From assembly GCF_027744825.2 (NCBI RefSeq), contig NC_071336.1, positions 11,099,001 through 11,163,000 on the forward strand: a stretch of DNA of 64,000 nt. Direction: 5' to 3'. The notes beneath the pieces were generated by a model. That model saw nothing but the letters and a program-made list of their open reading frames with translations. It was not told where the DNA came from and made no database searches. Shown here in pieces: positions 25,525 through 37,220 of the stretch. Every line of letters starts with the position of its first letter. The first letter of the stretch is position 1. The translations under genes and the position numbers were made by a program. This DNA is from Synchiropus splendidus. Taxonomy: Eukaryota; Chordata; Actinopteri; Syngnathiformes; Callionymidae.

Positions 25525-28303
25525 TCAACTCAAATGAATGTCAAAATACAACAGGAAACGGACCATGAAAAGCAGGGAGCATGTGAGAAATACAACATTT
25601 TTTTATTAAGTCACAGTTTATTAATTTGGAAATTTCTGTTTCAACCAAAACTTTTCTGTATGTACAGAAGCAAAAAGTGGAAGAATTTTGAGTGCAACAT
25701 CTAGTTATTGATCCTTTTTATTAAAGATCCAGTAGCATTAGAATATTGCTTGTTCATGTATCTTCTTAAGGAACATTTATGCTCAATGTTACAGAGCGAA
25801 CCTTCTGTCGGGCTCTGTGTTCATTTCGTCAATATTTCGGCACTTTTCCACAAAGCTTAAGGATAGGGCCCCAACAGAGCAATATCACTGGAAACCGTGG
25901 CGGCAGTGTTGCAGTTGCTATCGAATGCGTCTCTCTAATGAAACACAAAAGAGATATAACAATCTACCAGTCGCAATATTTAATGACCACCACCTCCTGC
26001 AATACTTTCTCCATTTTGTCTTTTGTTTTCCATCTACTTTAACTGGCTTGTACAGTGTAAAGGTGAGTCTACAGTTCCTACTTCTTCTCCAGCATTTTAT
26101 TCTAGTTTTGGGGAGTTTCCACTCAAATCTTCCACGGTAATGACCTCAGCATACAGCATACAAATCATCATTCTTTGTGTGTTTACATTTTGTAACACAT
26201 TTAATTGGTACTGTATTTAGTTTAAGATACACCTCAGTGGCCTAGGAGTGAAACATCATCTTAGCCATGGGCTCTGAAGCAGAGACAGGTTAAAAAAAAA
26301 CAACAAAAAAACATGATCTCCACACTATAGCAGATCGTCAACACGTTCTAATCTGTCACAATCTAAAATCGTCATATCCATATTCACACACCCCTAGAGT
26401 GAGATCACAAAACAACACATCAGAATAGGTGAGATAAAAAGCAAAGAGAAGGAAATAGTGGGACACACACAGAGAGGGCGCACAATGAGATCATAGGATA
26501 CCAAAAGGATCAGGGGAGCAGGTGTGTGTGAAAAGAGAAATGAGAGAATGTTATTTGGAAATAAGAAGCTGTAGATAGACGAATGAAGGAGCGTCAAATA
26601 AGGGAAAGATTTCTTTAGAGAGTGACGGAGGAGGGCAAGTATGAGAGAAAAGAAAATGAGACCGGAGTGTAAAAATTAGATGAAATGACAAAAAAAAAAG
26701 TTGGGAAAATATAAAGGGAAAAACCGTGCACAGGACAGATGGATGGAGGAGAGAAGAACGACAGACGAGAGGTTAAGACATAACACTCATCTGGCTGAAG
26801 AGGGAAGTAAACATGAAGACAGATGAGTAGGGGAACGGAGTAAGGAGGAAAGGAAAATAGAGCATGACAAAACAACGAGGAACATCAGAGAAAGAACACA
26901 CTTTCATGAGTAGCTACTGTAAGTGTATACTATGTATACTGTACGTGTACAACTCCAAACACATGCCTGTACAAGCAAGCACACATTTCTACAAACGCAC
27001 TAGAGCTACTTAAACTCCAAGACAATTTGTGACACAACAAAACAGTTCATCCAGTCGTTCCTTAACAAAAGTGCAAGAACCTCTTATCAGTTGAGAATAT
27101 TGAGAAAGTCTCAACAAATCGTTTTAATAAATTGCTGCTACCACCTTGTCTAGACTCAATCATTTAATACTTTACCATTTCCCGGCAAAGGTCAAAGCCA
27201 TTTTTATATATATATAAAAAAAAAAAAACAAGATAAGAATACTAAGCAGAAGAAAAAAAAAGGTGTTTTGTTTGATTTTACACATTAACAAGTCTGTGGT
27301 AGTCCACGCAGGAGAGCCTTAGTCATCCATGATGACATCAACAGTCCAGTTCTTTTCATGCAACGACTGAAGCTTACCGATTGCGACAGATGTGGAATAT
27401 AGACAGAATTTGAGGGATGATTTCCCATTTGTGAGTGTGTGCGGCTCTGTACGCCTTTTAAGCTGTCTGAGCATGTGTTGCTTCTTTTGTAGCCATTATT
27501 GATGTTGTAATTTTTCTGTTATTACCAGACAAATTCATTGAAATGCTCTGAGAAAATCCCCCCCAAAAGAGTGAAGCAGGCTACAATGGGGATATCTTTA
27601 AGTGTGACGACAGAGGGTGTTAATCCTTATTTTACTGCTTCTTCATTTGAAACGAGGGACTGACAAATAACGAGTCCGCGATATGAGGAGTGGCAGGGAA
27701 ATAATGGGACAACAACGTGAACTGCATGAGCAATGGTGCTCTAATGGAGGGAATGGAGAAATGTCACTTGCTAAAACACAGAGTTAATGTAGGTCCATGA
27801 TTACTATGGCGATGAGCTAAGATGGGAGGGCAGGGAATGAGGGGGCAGGGGGCCGGGTCAGACTCTCATTTTGACACGACAGAATCATCAGGATGAGTTT
27901 CAGTGTTTAGCAGGGGTCATAAATGTGACATACCATGGATTTGAAAGATGAAAATAGCAATAATAAAGTATGCTCAGGATATCCATTTAGGCTCACTACG
28001 CTGGAGTAATCCTGGCTTTGATTTAGTTAGAGTCAGATTAGCTTTCATCCATGTGGAGGCAAGATGGATTTCATTCTTTCATTCTCAGCTTAGGCTACGG
28101 TTGACTTATGGCAACATGAAGATTCAAGGAAGTTAACGTCCAGTTATATCAAAATCAAGTTTCATTACATTGTGCGTAGATTGGCGTTATCTTACACATG
28201 TATCAGCACAACTGGGAACTGGAGCCAACTGGGGGGTGTGCAGTGCGTCTGGAGAGTGGTGATAAAAGTTGTTGTATTGGCTGCCAGGATGCAAGGATTA
28301 GAG

Positions 28304-28454
28304 CAGGGGTGAGCTGGTCCTCAAGGGCCGCAGTGCGTGCAGGTTTTTGTTGCACACACAGATTCACCAATCCGGTATCCGGTGCTGCTAGTTTCACCTG
28401 ACATCTGATTGGTCAAACTTGATTGCCCTTTCCAGATCAGTTTAGACACCCCTG
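28304..28454 (+). mobile_element. 151-bp hAT-like miniature element with 8-bp flanking repeat
   Basis: Starts CAGGGGTG and ends CACCCCTG, a perfect 8-bp terminal inverted repeat. Flanking octamers GATTAGAG and GTTAAGAG match at 6 of 8 positions, consistent with an old hAT target-site duplication. Just inside the left end is GGTCCTCAAGGGCCGC, a phrase typical of CAGGGGTG-type hAT-derived repeats in vertebrates. It is non-coding and different in internal sequence from the 34.7/61.8 kb pair. Confidence 0.75.
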
Positions 28455-28579
28455 GTTAAGAGTCAGTATCTCTGACACAAAGACGACAAGCAGAGTTAGA
28501 GTTAGAAGAGTCAGAGTTAAGGACGCTTAGGTTGTCAATCGGAGTGATGAGCAAGAACAAAAATGAGCATATATCAGAA

Positions 28580-28828
28580 GCACAGCTCATGTAGAAGGTT
28601 TGGAGACAAAGATAGGGAGATCATACTCATGAAACATGGAGAAGAAAGACAGGTAACGTGTTGGCTGAAGAACGTTAGAAATGTTGGTTCCAGGAAAAGG
28701 AAGAAAACCACTGACGTTCATGCACGCAGTAAATGAAGACATGATTAAGAGGTGTGTCGAGGGAGGACAATAAAGATGGTTTACGGTGGAGGAGGGCAAC
28801 TTGCAGTGGCAACCCCAGATGGGAAATG
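28580..28828 (+). mobile_element. LINE 3'-end fossil, same family as 23.9 kb fragment
   Basis: Plus-strand sequence parallels the minus-strand fragment at 23890-24170: GGAGACAAAGATAGGGAG, then CCAGGAAAAGGAAGAAAACC (the degraded RRRGRP codons), then TTCATGCACGCAGTAAATGA and GAAGACATG (the degraded FMDxVKEDM codons). It ends with TTGCAGTGGCAACCCCAGAT, matching the LAVATPDG-type tail common at these LINE 3' ends. No open frame survives through the module. Limits are approximate. Confidence 0.65.
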
Positions 28829-29270
28829 ATGCACTACATGCGGAGTCAATTTAGCTTTAAAAAGTAAGTACTTAAATTTAATTCACCCAAACGCCTCTCT
28901 AATGAAGCCATGATCAAAGAAGCTTGATCCATTTGGAGTCCATTACGCTTTTTGATACAGACAGGCAGGCAGGCCAGATGAGCTCCGAGACACACTCTGC
29001 TCCGCTCACTATTTTCACTATCTTCAGTAAGATGAACCAGCAAAGACGACACATCTTTCATATTCATGTTGAGAAAGACAAAGTAGTTCCCGGTGTGTTG
29101 TTTTGTTTCACTGAATTATGCACAGTGGGTAGTGAAACTGTGCTCCACTGTTTTTAAGTTTCGGTCAAGAAATGGAGGCGCCTCTTAACCAATCAGATAC
29201 CCCAATTGCAGCTGATTGAAGAATCTGCATAATGTGTGGAAGATTGCTCTAATTACAAAGGAACCTATTT

Positions 29271-29302
29271 CCTTCTCTCTCTCCCTCCCTCTCTCTCTCT
29301 CT
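29271..29302 (+). repeat. CT-rich tract
   Basis: A polypyrimidine run of CT and CCCT units, 32 bp long, within pc intron. On the transcribed (minus) strand it reads as GA repeats. Confidence 0.85.
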
Positions 29303-30597
29303 GCCGTAAACACACACATATACACAAGTGAGTTGTTCATAATATCATGAATACAACAAGAGACTAATGCAAATGTGTTCTACTAAAAGAGACAAACAGG
29401 AAGAAATGCATGATGGGAAAGAAATAGTTTGCATATTCAAGTCTCTTTCGCACTAATACAAGGGATGGCAGTGTTTGTCTTGTTTATTTTAAAAGGGAGC
29501 AGATGCAGATCCATGCAAAGTTCAAACTGTTGGACACGCTTTTCGGTACCTCTCAACTGCCTCAGACAAAGAGAGCAGAGAGTAAACATCACTTTAGACT
29601 GAACAGGGAAAAGAAGATGAAGTAGGTGAGGGAGCTAGAGAGCAGAAAATGAGCGGCCCAGTGAGGTAGGGAGGAGCAGCAGGAATCGTCTTATTACCTG
29701 CCGGTCTGTTGTGTAGAGTGTAGAAAGAGTAGGAGGTGTGAAGGAGAGCAGGAGTGGGAAATGCAAGAGATGGAGCAGTGGACATGAGGCAGCGAATTAC
29801 CGCATCGGCTGACAGCAAAGAGAAGATCTCCATATAATGAGTCTTTCTAGTAACAGCTCCACAAGTATGCGACAACGTAACAACGTGAATGACGGTGGCA
29901 AGCAGACATGTCATTATCCCAGCCAGAGGTATATGAAAGGAAAGGAAGGAATTGTGCCTTCAGTAAATTGCTTCAACTGTATATTTGCTAGGAGGCCTAA
30001 CAGGCCTTTGTTTTTAAGAAGACGCTTGAATGAATACAAGATATAACACTGAGAGCAGCCAAACTTTTTCAGTGTAATTACAATGATTTACAAGTCTCTG
30101 ATCAGCCCTTTCTTTTCTTCAGAGAATCAAGCAGTCCTTCCTACTGCAGTCTTTGAAAACAGATGTGTCAGATCTTTCTTTTCCGCGATATACCCGGCAC
30201 TCTCTGTGGGTCTGCCAAATCTAACATCATATATCATCGACCAAGGTGTTGAGTTTGGAGACATTTCACAGCAGGTTTTGGTCTGCGTTCACAATAAATG
30301 ATGTTGAGATTGAGGTTTTATCTTATGAGTATCAGTTTGCGGTCGTTTTTAATGTGCAGCCTTGAGTAAACCTCTTGGTCCCAGCAGTAAAATTTGGCTA
30401 GAACCACCGCTCCTGGCCAGTTAAACGAAATGCACTTTCATGGAATTTCATCTCAAAATGAGTCCTAGAAGATAGGTCCAAATTTTTCCATTTTAAGCCT
30501 GACTGTCGATGAGCCTTACTTGCGATGACTTTTTAAGAAATTATATTATTTCATTATTTTCATATTGTTTTCTGAGGCTACTATTTTGTTACACTTC

Positions 30598-30600
<3 letters not shown>

Positions 30601-30636
<36 letters not shown>

Positions 30637-30940
30637 AAGCATATGTAACCTAGTGAGGTCCAATTTTGGGGAAAACACCACCTTGTGGGGTCCTTGCCGT
30701 TTGTGGGGCACGCCTAGTACTTTTTGGTATTTGGGGGATTTTATTTTACTTGTGTGCCGGTCCTCACAAGGTTAAGTCTCAATTTTAGGATTAAAACATC
30801 ATAATTGAATTTAAGTTGGCTTTAAGTCGTGGTTAAGGCTAGCCATTTGTTTTCGACTGAGTGGTTTAGAGGGAAGGCTGGGGAAAGCATAATAATCAAT
30901 GAAATGTCCTCACAAAACATGAAAACCTGACTGAGCATGT
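30601..30940 (+). repeat. GT microsatellite with attached dispersed repeat unit
   Basis: A pure GT tract (30601-30634) is followed by AGGTCCAATTTTGGGGAAAA, GTGGGGTCC, GCCGGTCCTCACAAGGTTAA, AAGCATAATAATCAATGAAA and TGTCCTCACAAAACATG. This ordered set of phrases is the common teleost repeat found next to GT/CA microsatellites, in which GTCCTCACAA-type boxes recur at intervals. A related but rearranged version lies at 3699-3832. It is non-coding. Confidence 0.6.
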
Positions 30941-31227
30941 GTTTTTCCATTCACCATCTTTTAATATAGTACAATTCATGTTTTGTTAAATTTGAGTATT
31001 TTCTGTAATCGAAATATCTTGACATTCCTCTGTATTTTAGGCGAGAGAAAAGCAAGTCTAAATGCCACAATACCAATCTTAGCTACAGATTCTCATAATG
31101 CCTCAGAAGACAGTATCCACCTCCCTTGCTTAGCAGGAAACCATACCACCAAACTTTCAAAGATAGCTTTTGTTTGAAGCTTATTGAGCGGGTTGATAAG
31201 AGTCTGACGACCAACACACTCCTAAAA

Positions 31228-31239
31228 CCACCAGGGGGC
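31228..31239 (+). promoter_or_regulatory. CTCF-like core motif
   Basis: CCACCAGGGGGC exactly fits the vertebrate CTCF core consensus CCASYAGRKGGC. It is a single site inside the large pc intron between the exons at 33.8 and 4.8 kb. Sequence match only; occupancy is unknown. Confidence 0.45.
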
Positions 31240-33817
31240 AATTAAAACCTGTTGGCCTTCCCACCACACCCTGTATGCCACATGCACATTTTGCATCATT
31301 ATGTCATTCCCCCATCTCTCCTTTGAGCTTCTACATCCTCGATGTGAGGTAGCTTCAAAGTTTCCTGCTGCCGGTGTATTGTCAGTCATTATTTCCGCCT
31401 ATAAATTCTGCTCATCACCAATGCCTTCTCCCTCACACTCATGGCTAATGAAGAGAGTTCCTGCAGTGCCAGTGGGAAGATAGGACCCCTGCAGCAGAAG
31501 CATGTGGCCTACCTCTCTGGCCATTAGCAGCTGATGACCTTGCATCCAGCCTTTGCTAATAAATGAATACATGGTTCGATTTCAGCAACCATGATGTTCG
31601 CTTCATCCATATTGCATGGTGATGGAGGAGGCAGTTACCCTGTCAACATGTTTCCTAACTGGGCTGTGCAGCTGAATGGCGCAGGGAGGCGGTGGAGGCT
31701 CTGAGCAGGGAGGAGGATAAGAAGCAACAGATGGAAAGAGGTAGTGGGACTTCAGGTGGAGGAGGAATTAAGTGGGTAAAGGGACATTTTGGAGAAAAGT
31801 TCAGCAAAGTAAAATAGACTTTATGTAAATCATACATATTCAACACTTTTTGTCCACTTTGTAAACATCTCTTATCGAAAGACTATCAAAGACTAATTAT
31901 CCATTTTAGCAGGCAAAAGAATGGTTCTGAAACAAAGATTAACAATATTTGCAGATGCTATTTTATGAGTGCTTCTGCATCAAATGACTGTGCAGCCCTG
32001 TGGTAGGAATAAACAATTCTGAAGCCACATGAGGTTTTTCCATAATCAAAAACCCTGCTAGATATTTTGAGGGAATCCAAGATACATTCTATATTCTATG
32101 TGTTGTGAAATAAAATCAGGAGTGTATGGATATGAATTCCCTAAGCTTTAGAGACAAAATGTCATGGGACATCTTGACTTCTTTATTGTTGTTACAGTGT
32201 AACAAATTGTTATACTCTGCCACACACATCACCAAAATATGGGAATGGCTGATTAAAAAGTCGAAGAAATCCTTCCAACTAGTTTAGAAGTTTTAAGTTA
32301 GTTAGTTTTTAAGGTAAAGGAACTGTAGTACTCTGAGGGAATAAGCCAACAATGTAGTCATTGAATCAAGACAAGCAGGGCCCACCTGGACTATCAGGAT
32401 GGTTGCTTGACACCAAATCTCTCACTGAGGATCAAGCTCTATAGCTAATGTGCAAGTTAAACACGATGAAGCTCATGTTAGGAGGCGAAAGGCACTCAGT
32501 TATACACTTCCAACAGGTTGGCCATAAACTTTACTACACTTCAGCGGCTTACATTTCAAGGATTCTCTCAGACATTCTCAAGCTGATAGCAGGAATGTAC
32601 GAAAACGCTTGGACTCCACAGCATCCATCAAAAAACAACGAAGCACGGAACAAAAAAGCGATGGACTTGAGACGACAGAAATTAATGTGTGCACAGTAAA
32701 ACTTCATTCCGCCTGCTCGCTCTGAACCAACAGACAGATTAGATGTTTAATTGGAAATCCACTGGTGCAAATCGACTCAGGTCACTTTCAAGGAGACGCA
32801 CATCTCCATCAGCAGATGAGGATGGTGGGGAAACAATCAGTAATCTAAACACCAACTTCTTCTGACGACTTCCAATAAAATGTTAGGGAATTGAACATAT
32901 TTGTGTTTTATTTCTTCCCGCGAGCAGAATGTTTTATTTTTCACACAAGGTTCGATTTGTTTTTCGTTGTGCAAACAGCCATTTTGTTCTCATTAGATGG
33001 TGTTTTAATTCCCTCCTGCCTGCTTTTATTGATCCTAACAGGCGTTCATTTCCATTTAATTATTCGGAAAGAGCTCTGTGACACGGTTAATACCAATAAA
33101 CGCTAATAGTGAGCAGGCAAATGAAGGAGAAGAACCCCAGGGTGGGTGAGGTTGGGTGGGCTGCGACAGTCATGTGAAGGACAAAAGTAGATAGCAGCTA
33201 GTTAGTGATTAGATTGGAAAGAAAAGGAACACGAGAATTACAAGAAGACATCACCACAAGATAAAGCCTTTTGATTAAAATGTCAACAGTATTGAATTAC
33301 AAACCTCTTTCACTTAACATTTTGGACAATATCTGAGGTCCTGCTAATGGTGTACAGGGGCTGTTTACATACACATCCAGCAAAGGCCAAATTTTAGGCT
33401 AGTGGCAAGTTAGGCAAGTTATGTGAGGGTTTGGGTGGGTCACCTTGGGTCACCTTAATGCTACGACACTCTCACTCTATTTAGATGCTTATTCTATACG
33501 AGCCAAAAAGACAGATAGCAATTTTAACTATCGCGAAGGAGTTGTTTTGCTGGAATTTATCTGTCTGTCACATGAACATATTTCAATTACATTTCCTGTA
33601 AACTGATCATGGGACAGTGATGATTAAATTTGGAGTGTGTTCCAGAGTCTGCACCCTGTAGACTGCAGAGTTGCCCACAGAGCAGCACCAGCTCAAAAGA
33701 CTCCTTCTTAGTTTTCTACTGAGTTGTACGAGTTCCAAAATGCCACTTCCACCTGCTTCAATGTTATCACAGCGTACCAGCTATAGAAGAAACATTTAAA
33801 AGGAAAAAATGTCCCAC

Positions 33818-33980
33818 CTCAATCCTGCCAGTGTCGGGCTGGAACCCACGGGCTGGGTCCTCAGTGGTCACTCGACACTGAATGGCACAGCCATTCACTC
33901 GGATCTTGTCTTGTTTCAGGCCTAAATCGGACAGGCTTCGCCCCTCGCACACATGCAGCTGAGCATGCACCAGGTCCACA
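33818..33980 (-). CDS. pc: pyruvate carboxylase internal exon (BC domain C-terminal lobe)
   Basis: Next coding exon of pc. It follows a CTCCCTCCAG acceptor (33990-33981). Its first base T completes the Asp codon left open by the preceding exon, and 54 full codons follow ([13 protein letters not shown] to TGRIE). The exon ends after GAG at a GTGGGA donor (33817-33812), a weaker donor than GTAAGT. Phase is 2 to 0. [14 protein letters not shown] and [10 protein letters not shown] correspond to the conserved biotin carboxylase C-domain strand (HAVECRINAEDP in E. coli AccC), which builds the floor of the active site next to the ATP-grasp fold. Protein sequence continues without a break into the exon at 4875-4693. 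There is no premature stop. The encoded sequence appears close to mammalian PC, with conservative changes such as Lys/Arg and Leu/Ile, so this is a functional exon and not a pseudogene relic. Confidence 0.97.
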
Positions 33981-34699
33981 CTGGAGGGAGACAAAAACAG
34001 TCCATCATTGTCATGAAAGCCTTTGCAGCAGCAACAAACTTAAAGTTGACCATTAAAGCCCATTAAAGTAACTTCTAACTATTGGGATGGTGGGCATGTA
34101 CACTGAAGTGTATGTATGTCTGAAATTGATTTACATCAAACTCTATGATTAATACACTGCTATTTAAAGTGAAATAATATTTCTGCAACAACTGCGCCTC
34201 ATTTCGTGTTATATAAAGTAGCTGATTAAAAGCTCATGATGCAACAATTTAGTGAAGAGAAGTGTATTTTCAAGATGCAAAATGAGATTCATCACCACTT
34301 CTGTAATTAGAATAAATGTGAGTTACTACTAGGTAAAGCTACACAATGGAACACTAACAGAGAGAAAGGGAAAGACCAACATCATTCATCATTCTGTCAC
34401 TTCTTCAGGCTGTGAACGGGACGACTGAGAGCAGTTTCACAATCTCAACGTCGCTTAATGAGCATAAATCCAAGCCAACATAGAAAACAATAACTCATCG
34501 TCTTTACTCTGCTCTGAATTGGAGATGAGGAACGTACCTGCTTAAAATATTGTCGAAAATAACAAAACAGTTTAGACATCAAGACCAAATTTGATTTAAA
34601 AAAAAAATACAACTTTTTGAAAAAATAAAAATAAAAATACAATTTCATCACTGTGCACCTTATTATTACATGAATAGTTATTGTTCTAACAGTATAATA

Positions 34700-34889
34700 T
34701 AGTCCTGGCCAACCCGGCTCTTTTCCCAGTTTCATGCGGCTCTTCACCAAATTATCATTCCCTAAACTAAACGTATGGCATGTGTTTCACCTGTTATTCA
34801 TTGTCCTTACATATTTGTAGGATGTGGCTCTTTTCAGCAACAAAGTAAAACAATGTGGCTCTTAGCCTCTGACTGGTTGACCACCCCTG
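34700..34889 (-). mobile_element. short non-autonomous hAT-like element, copy in minus orientation
   Basis: A 190-bp element, the reverse complement of the 61794-62005 copy, with only a few substitutions and lacking the 22-bp segment near one end. The ends read CAGGGGTGGTCAACC (right end on the minus strand) and a mutated partner terminus TAGTCCTGGCC (plus strand). Flanking octamers GTATAATA and GTCTAGTA agree at 6 of 8 positions, compatible with a decayed 8-bp target-site duplication. There is no open frame of its own. It lies about 0.7 kb upstream of the pc exon at 33980 in transcript order. Confidence 0.8.
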
Positions 34890-35884
34890 GTCTAGTATTT
34901 TGCCTAAAAAGGAATTATGTATGTCATGCCAAAACAGAATAAGACAGCATGTGGGTGTTGCAAATATACACAATATTGAACGTAAAGCTGCTGGGCCTGA
35001 TGAACACATGGTGAGGTTATTTTTAACCTCCCCTACCCCCCCACCCTCTTTGTTTCCCTCTGTTCACCAGACCCACCCTTCTGCATTAATAAAAGAATGA
35101 AAGCACCAGAATAGTTTTAGTTCACTATTAGCTGGCTCCCCGCTCGCTGGGGTCTGTTGGCTGTGAATATTCAGGTGGTGTGACTGCGAGGTGTGCAGCT
35201 GTGCACAGTAAGCATCGACATCTTTCCCCATGAATTTTAATGGCCAAGTCTGGAAGGCACGGTGGCCAATGATAAAACCAGTCGGGCTCCTCAGTCGGTA
35301 CAGAAAACTATCAGCGCTCATGTTCAACACAGTCAGGCTGATGTCTTTGCTGCTTCATCACAGGGCATTGAGATTCAGGAGGCTGCCGCAAAGTTAGCCA
35401 GGAAAGGGATGAATTTGGAGAAAGTTACTGGCATAAAAACAGCTGCTCAAGAAGCAGGGAACTGCAGCGGAGTCACTTAAGATATGCAATAAAGACTAAG
35501 GTGATGATGGTCTTTGTCCAAACGGCAATTATGTCCACTTCCAACAGCGAGAGTCGGACTTCACAGCAGACAATTCACAGAGACAATAGTGAAAATGGAA
35601 AAAAAAAAAAATCAAGTTCCACAGAATGACTGAGGTTTCTAAAACCCACTGATTCAATTTTAAATCGGGGATCATTCCCCGTTACTCAAGAGGTTCTTCT
35701 CTGCTTAAGGACTCTTCTTACAACAGCTTAGAGACGACCAATTAAAATCCTTACAAACGAATGAGCTGCTGGGAAACTGGAAAGCATTAACAAAGACAGA
35801 CACTCTGCAGCCCAAAGAGCTGGAATACCATCACATATTAGTTTTAGATCACAGGAGAAGACTTCAAGGGTGACTGCAGGTTAT

Positions 35885-35962
35885 CAGGTGACCAAAGTTC
35901 AATAGCCTTTCATTAAAATGAGGCTTAATTAACATTAATTATCCTGTCAGCCTTGAGTTATG
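35885..35962. promoter_or_regulatory. candidate enhancer-like cluster (HNF4-type box plus TAAT sites)
   Basis: CAAAGTTCA (35893-35901) is an HNF4-type half-site motif. Within 60 bp follow CATTAAAA, TTAATTAA and CATTAATTAT, a dense set of homeodomain-type TAAT cores of the sort seen in conserved intronic enhancers. HNF4 control of gluconeogenic genes is known in vertebrates; a link to pc here is inference. No conservation data are available. Confidence 0.25.
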
Positions 35963-37162
35963 CAGGATTGAAATCAGAGAGGGTGTATAATGAACTGACC
36001 TATGACATACATGCACAAGAAAAGAGGGGAAATACTGAGGCACGACTAGGACTTAAGGACACCAGCTTGACTCGTCCATATCAGGTTCCAGTCAGTATTG
36101 GATGTGCATGGGCATCATGTTAAAAGAACGTACCACTGAAGTCAGCTCAGCGATCACTCACTTTTTCAACAGCTCATATGCAAGACTTAAGAAAATTCTG
36201 TGCCATTTCAGAATGTGACATTTTCAGTGGTCTTCGATGCACTTACTGGAGTTCTGAAAATCACTTTCACAAGCACAGAACTGCCCTGCTGAGAGTTTCT
36301 CATGATGGAGAGGAACAGCAGCGTCCAGCGCAGGATTGCTTTTTAAAATGATTTGAGTTGTCCAACTGTGGCTGTCCAGTCCAGTTGTTGATCAGAATCA
36401 GAACCACAAGTTAGATTTTTAATGTGTTTGTACTTTCAAGTAAAAAATAGTATGATTTATAAACATGTATTTGGTGTCTCTGTATTACCCACTGGTTTGG
36501 AGGCATAAAGCTGCTGAAAAAGACTGCATGGAGTTCCAGACATGTGGATTTAAAAATGTTTCAGAAATGATAGCTTGATTACTTACAGTCAATATTCACC
36601 AGGTGAGACAGTGTCGGTTTTGAAAATCTCAGAGCAACTTCCGATGACTTAAGTGCAGTATTCCTCGCCTATCTAAATGTATTTCATTAGCGTCACGCTA
36701 AAAAAAGGAATCCTTCAGTTGACCTCGGCGGAAACAATCAATACTATGAAAACCAAGAAATCACTGAAGAGTCAGTCGAGCTGCTCTCACAGAAATGTTC
36801 GACACCAGACAGTGGGACCTCAGCTACGTATATTTGATTGTATTTTGACAGACAAATTGAAATTCGTCACGGCACTTTGCAATGTAGTCTGTGAGCTGCT
36901 AATGCTACTGCTCTGACCTGGCAATAATGAAATCGGTTTTCGAAAAAAGGTGGTGGCCATGTCAGTGTGACAAAAATCTCATAGAAACTTTTGAATAATT
37001 CATTATATCTTATGAATACTCTCACAATGCATTACAGAAAGAAAATTAGAGAAAGCACTTATGACATCCAGGGTGATTGGCCAGTCCCCAGACCTTCAAT
37101 GCACCATCACGAAACATGAAAAGTGCATTAGCAAGCTTACAATGGAACCTGAGGGAATGTCA

Positions 37163-37167
37163 GCACG

Positions 37168-37218
<51 letters not shown>
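37163..37218 (+). repeat. CG/CA alternating microsatellite
   Basis: A short GCACGCACGCGCG segment runs into an uninterrupted 43-bp CA tract (37176-37218). It is a strictly alternating purine-pyrimidine run of about 55 bp. The flanks show no GT-linked repeat unit. Confidence 0.95.

Positions 37219-37220
<2 letters not shown>

Larger units (their letters stand above)
4876..33817 (-). other. pc: pc intron of 28.9 kb between BC-domain exons
   Basis: Intron bounded by the GTGGGA donor at 33817 and the TTCATCAG acceptor at 4876. From 4.9 to 12.4 kb I see only AT-rich intronic sequence, apart from a purine-rich tract at 6.9 kb. A hAT-terminus-like fragment lies at 12.48 kb. Sequence from 14.9 to 16.8 kb has moderately long but unrecognised frames. 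A Tc1-like relic follows at 16.9-17.3 kb, an AAT/ATT tract at 19.0 kb, LINE tails at 23.9 and 28.6 kb, a CA tract at 25.5 kb, a short hAT-like element at 28.3 kb, a CT tract at 29.3 kb, a GT-linked repeat at 30.6 kb and a CTCF-like site at 31.2 kb. From 31.3 to 33.8 kb nothing is recognisable. No nested gene is supported. Confidence 0.9.
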
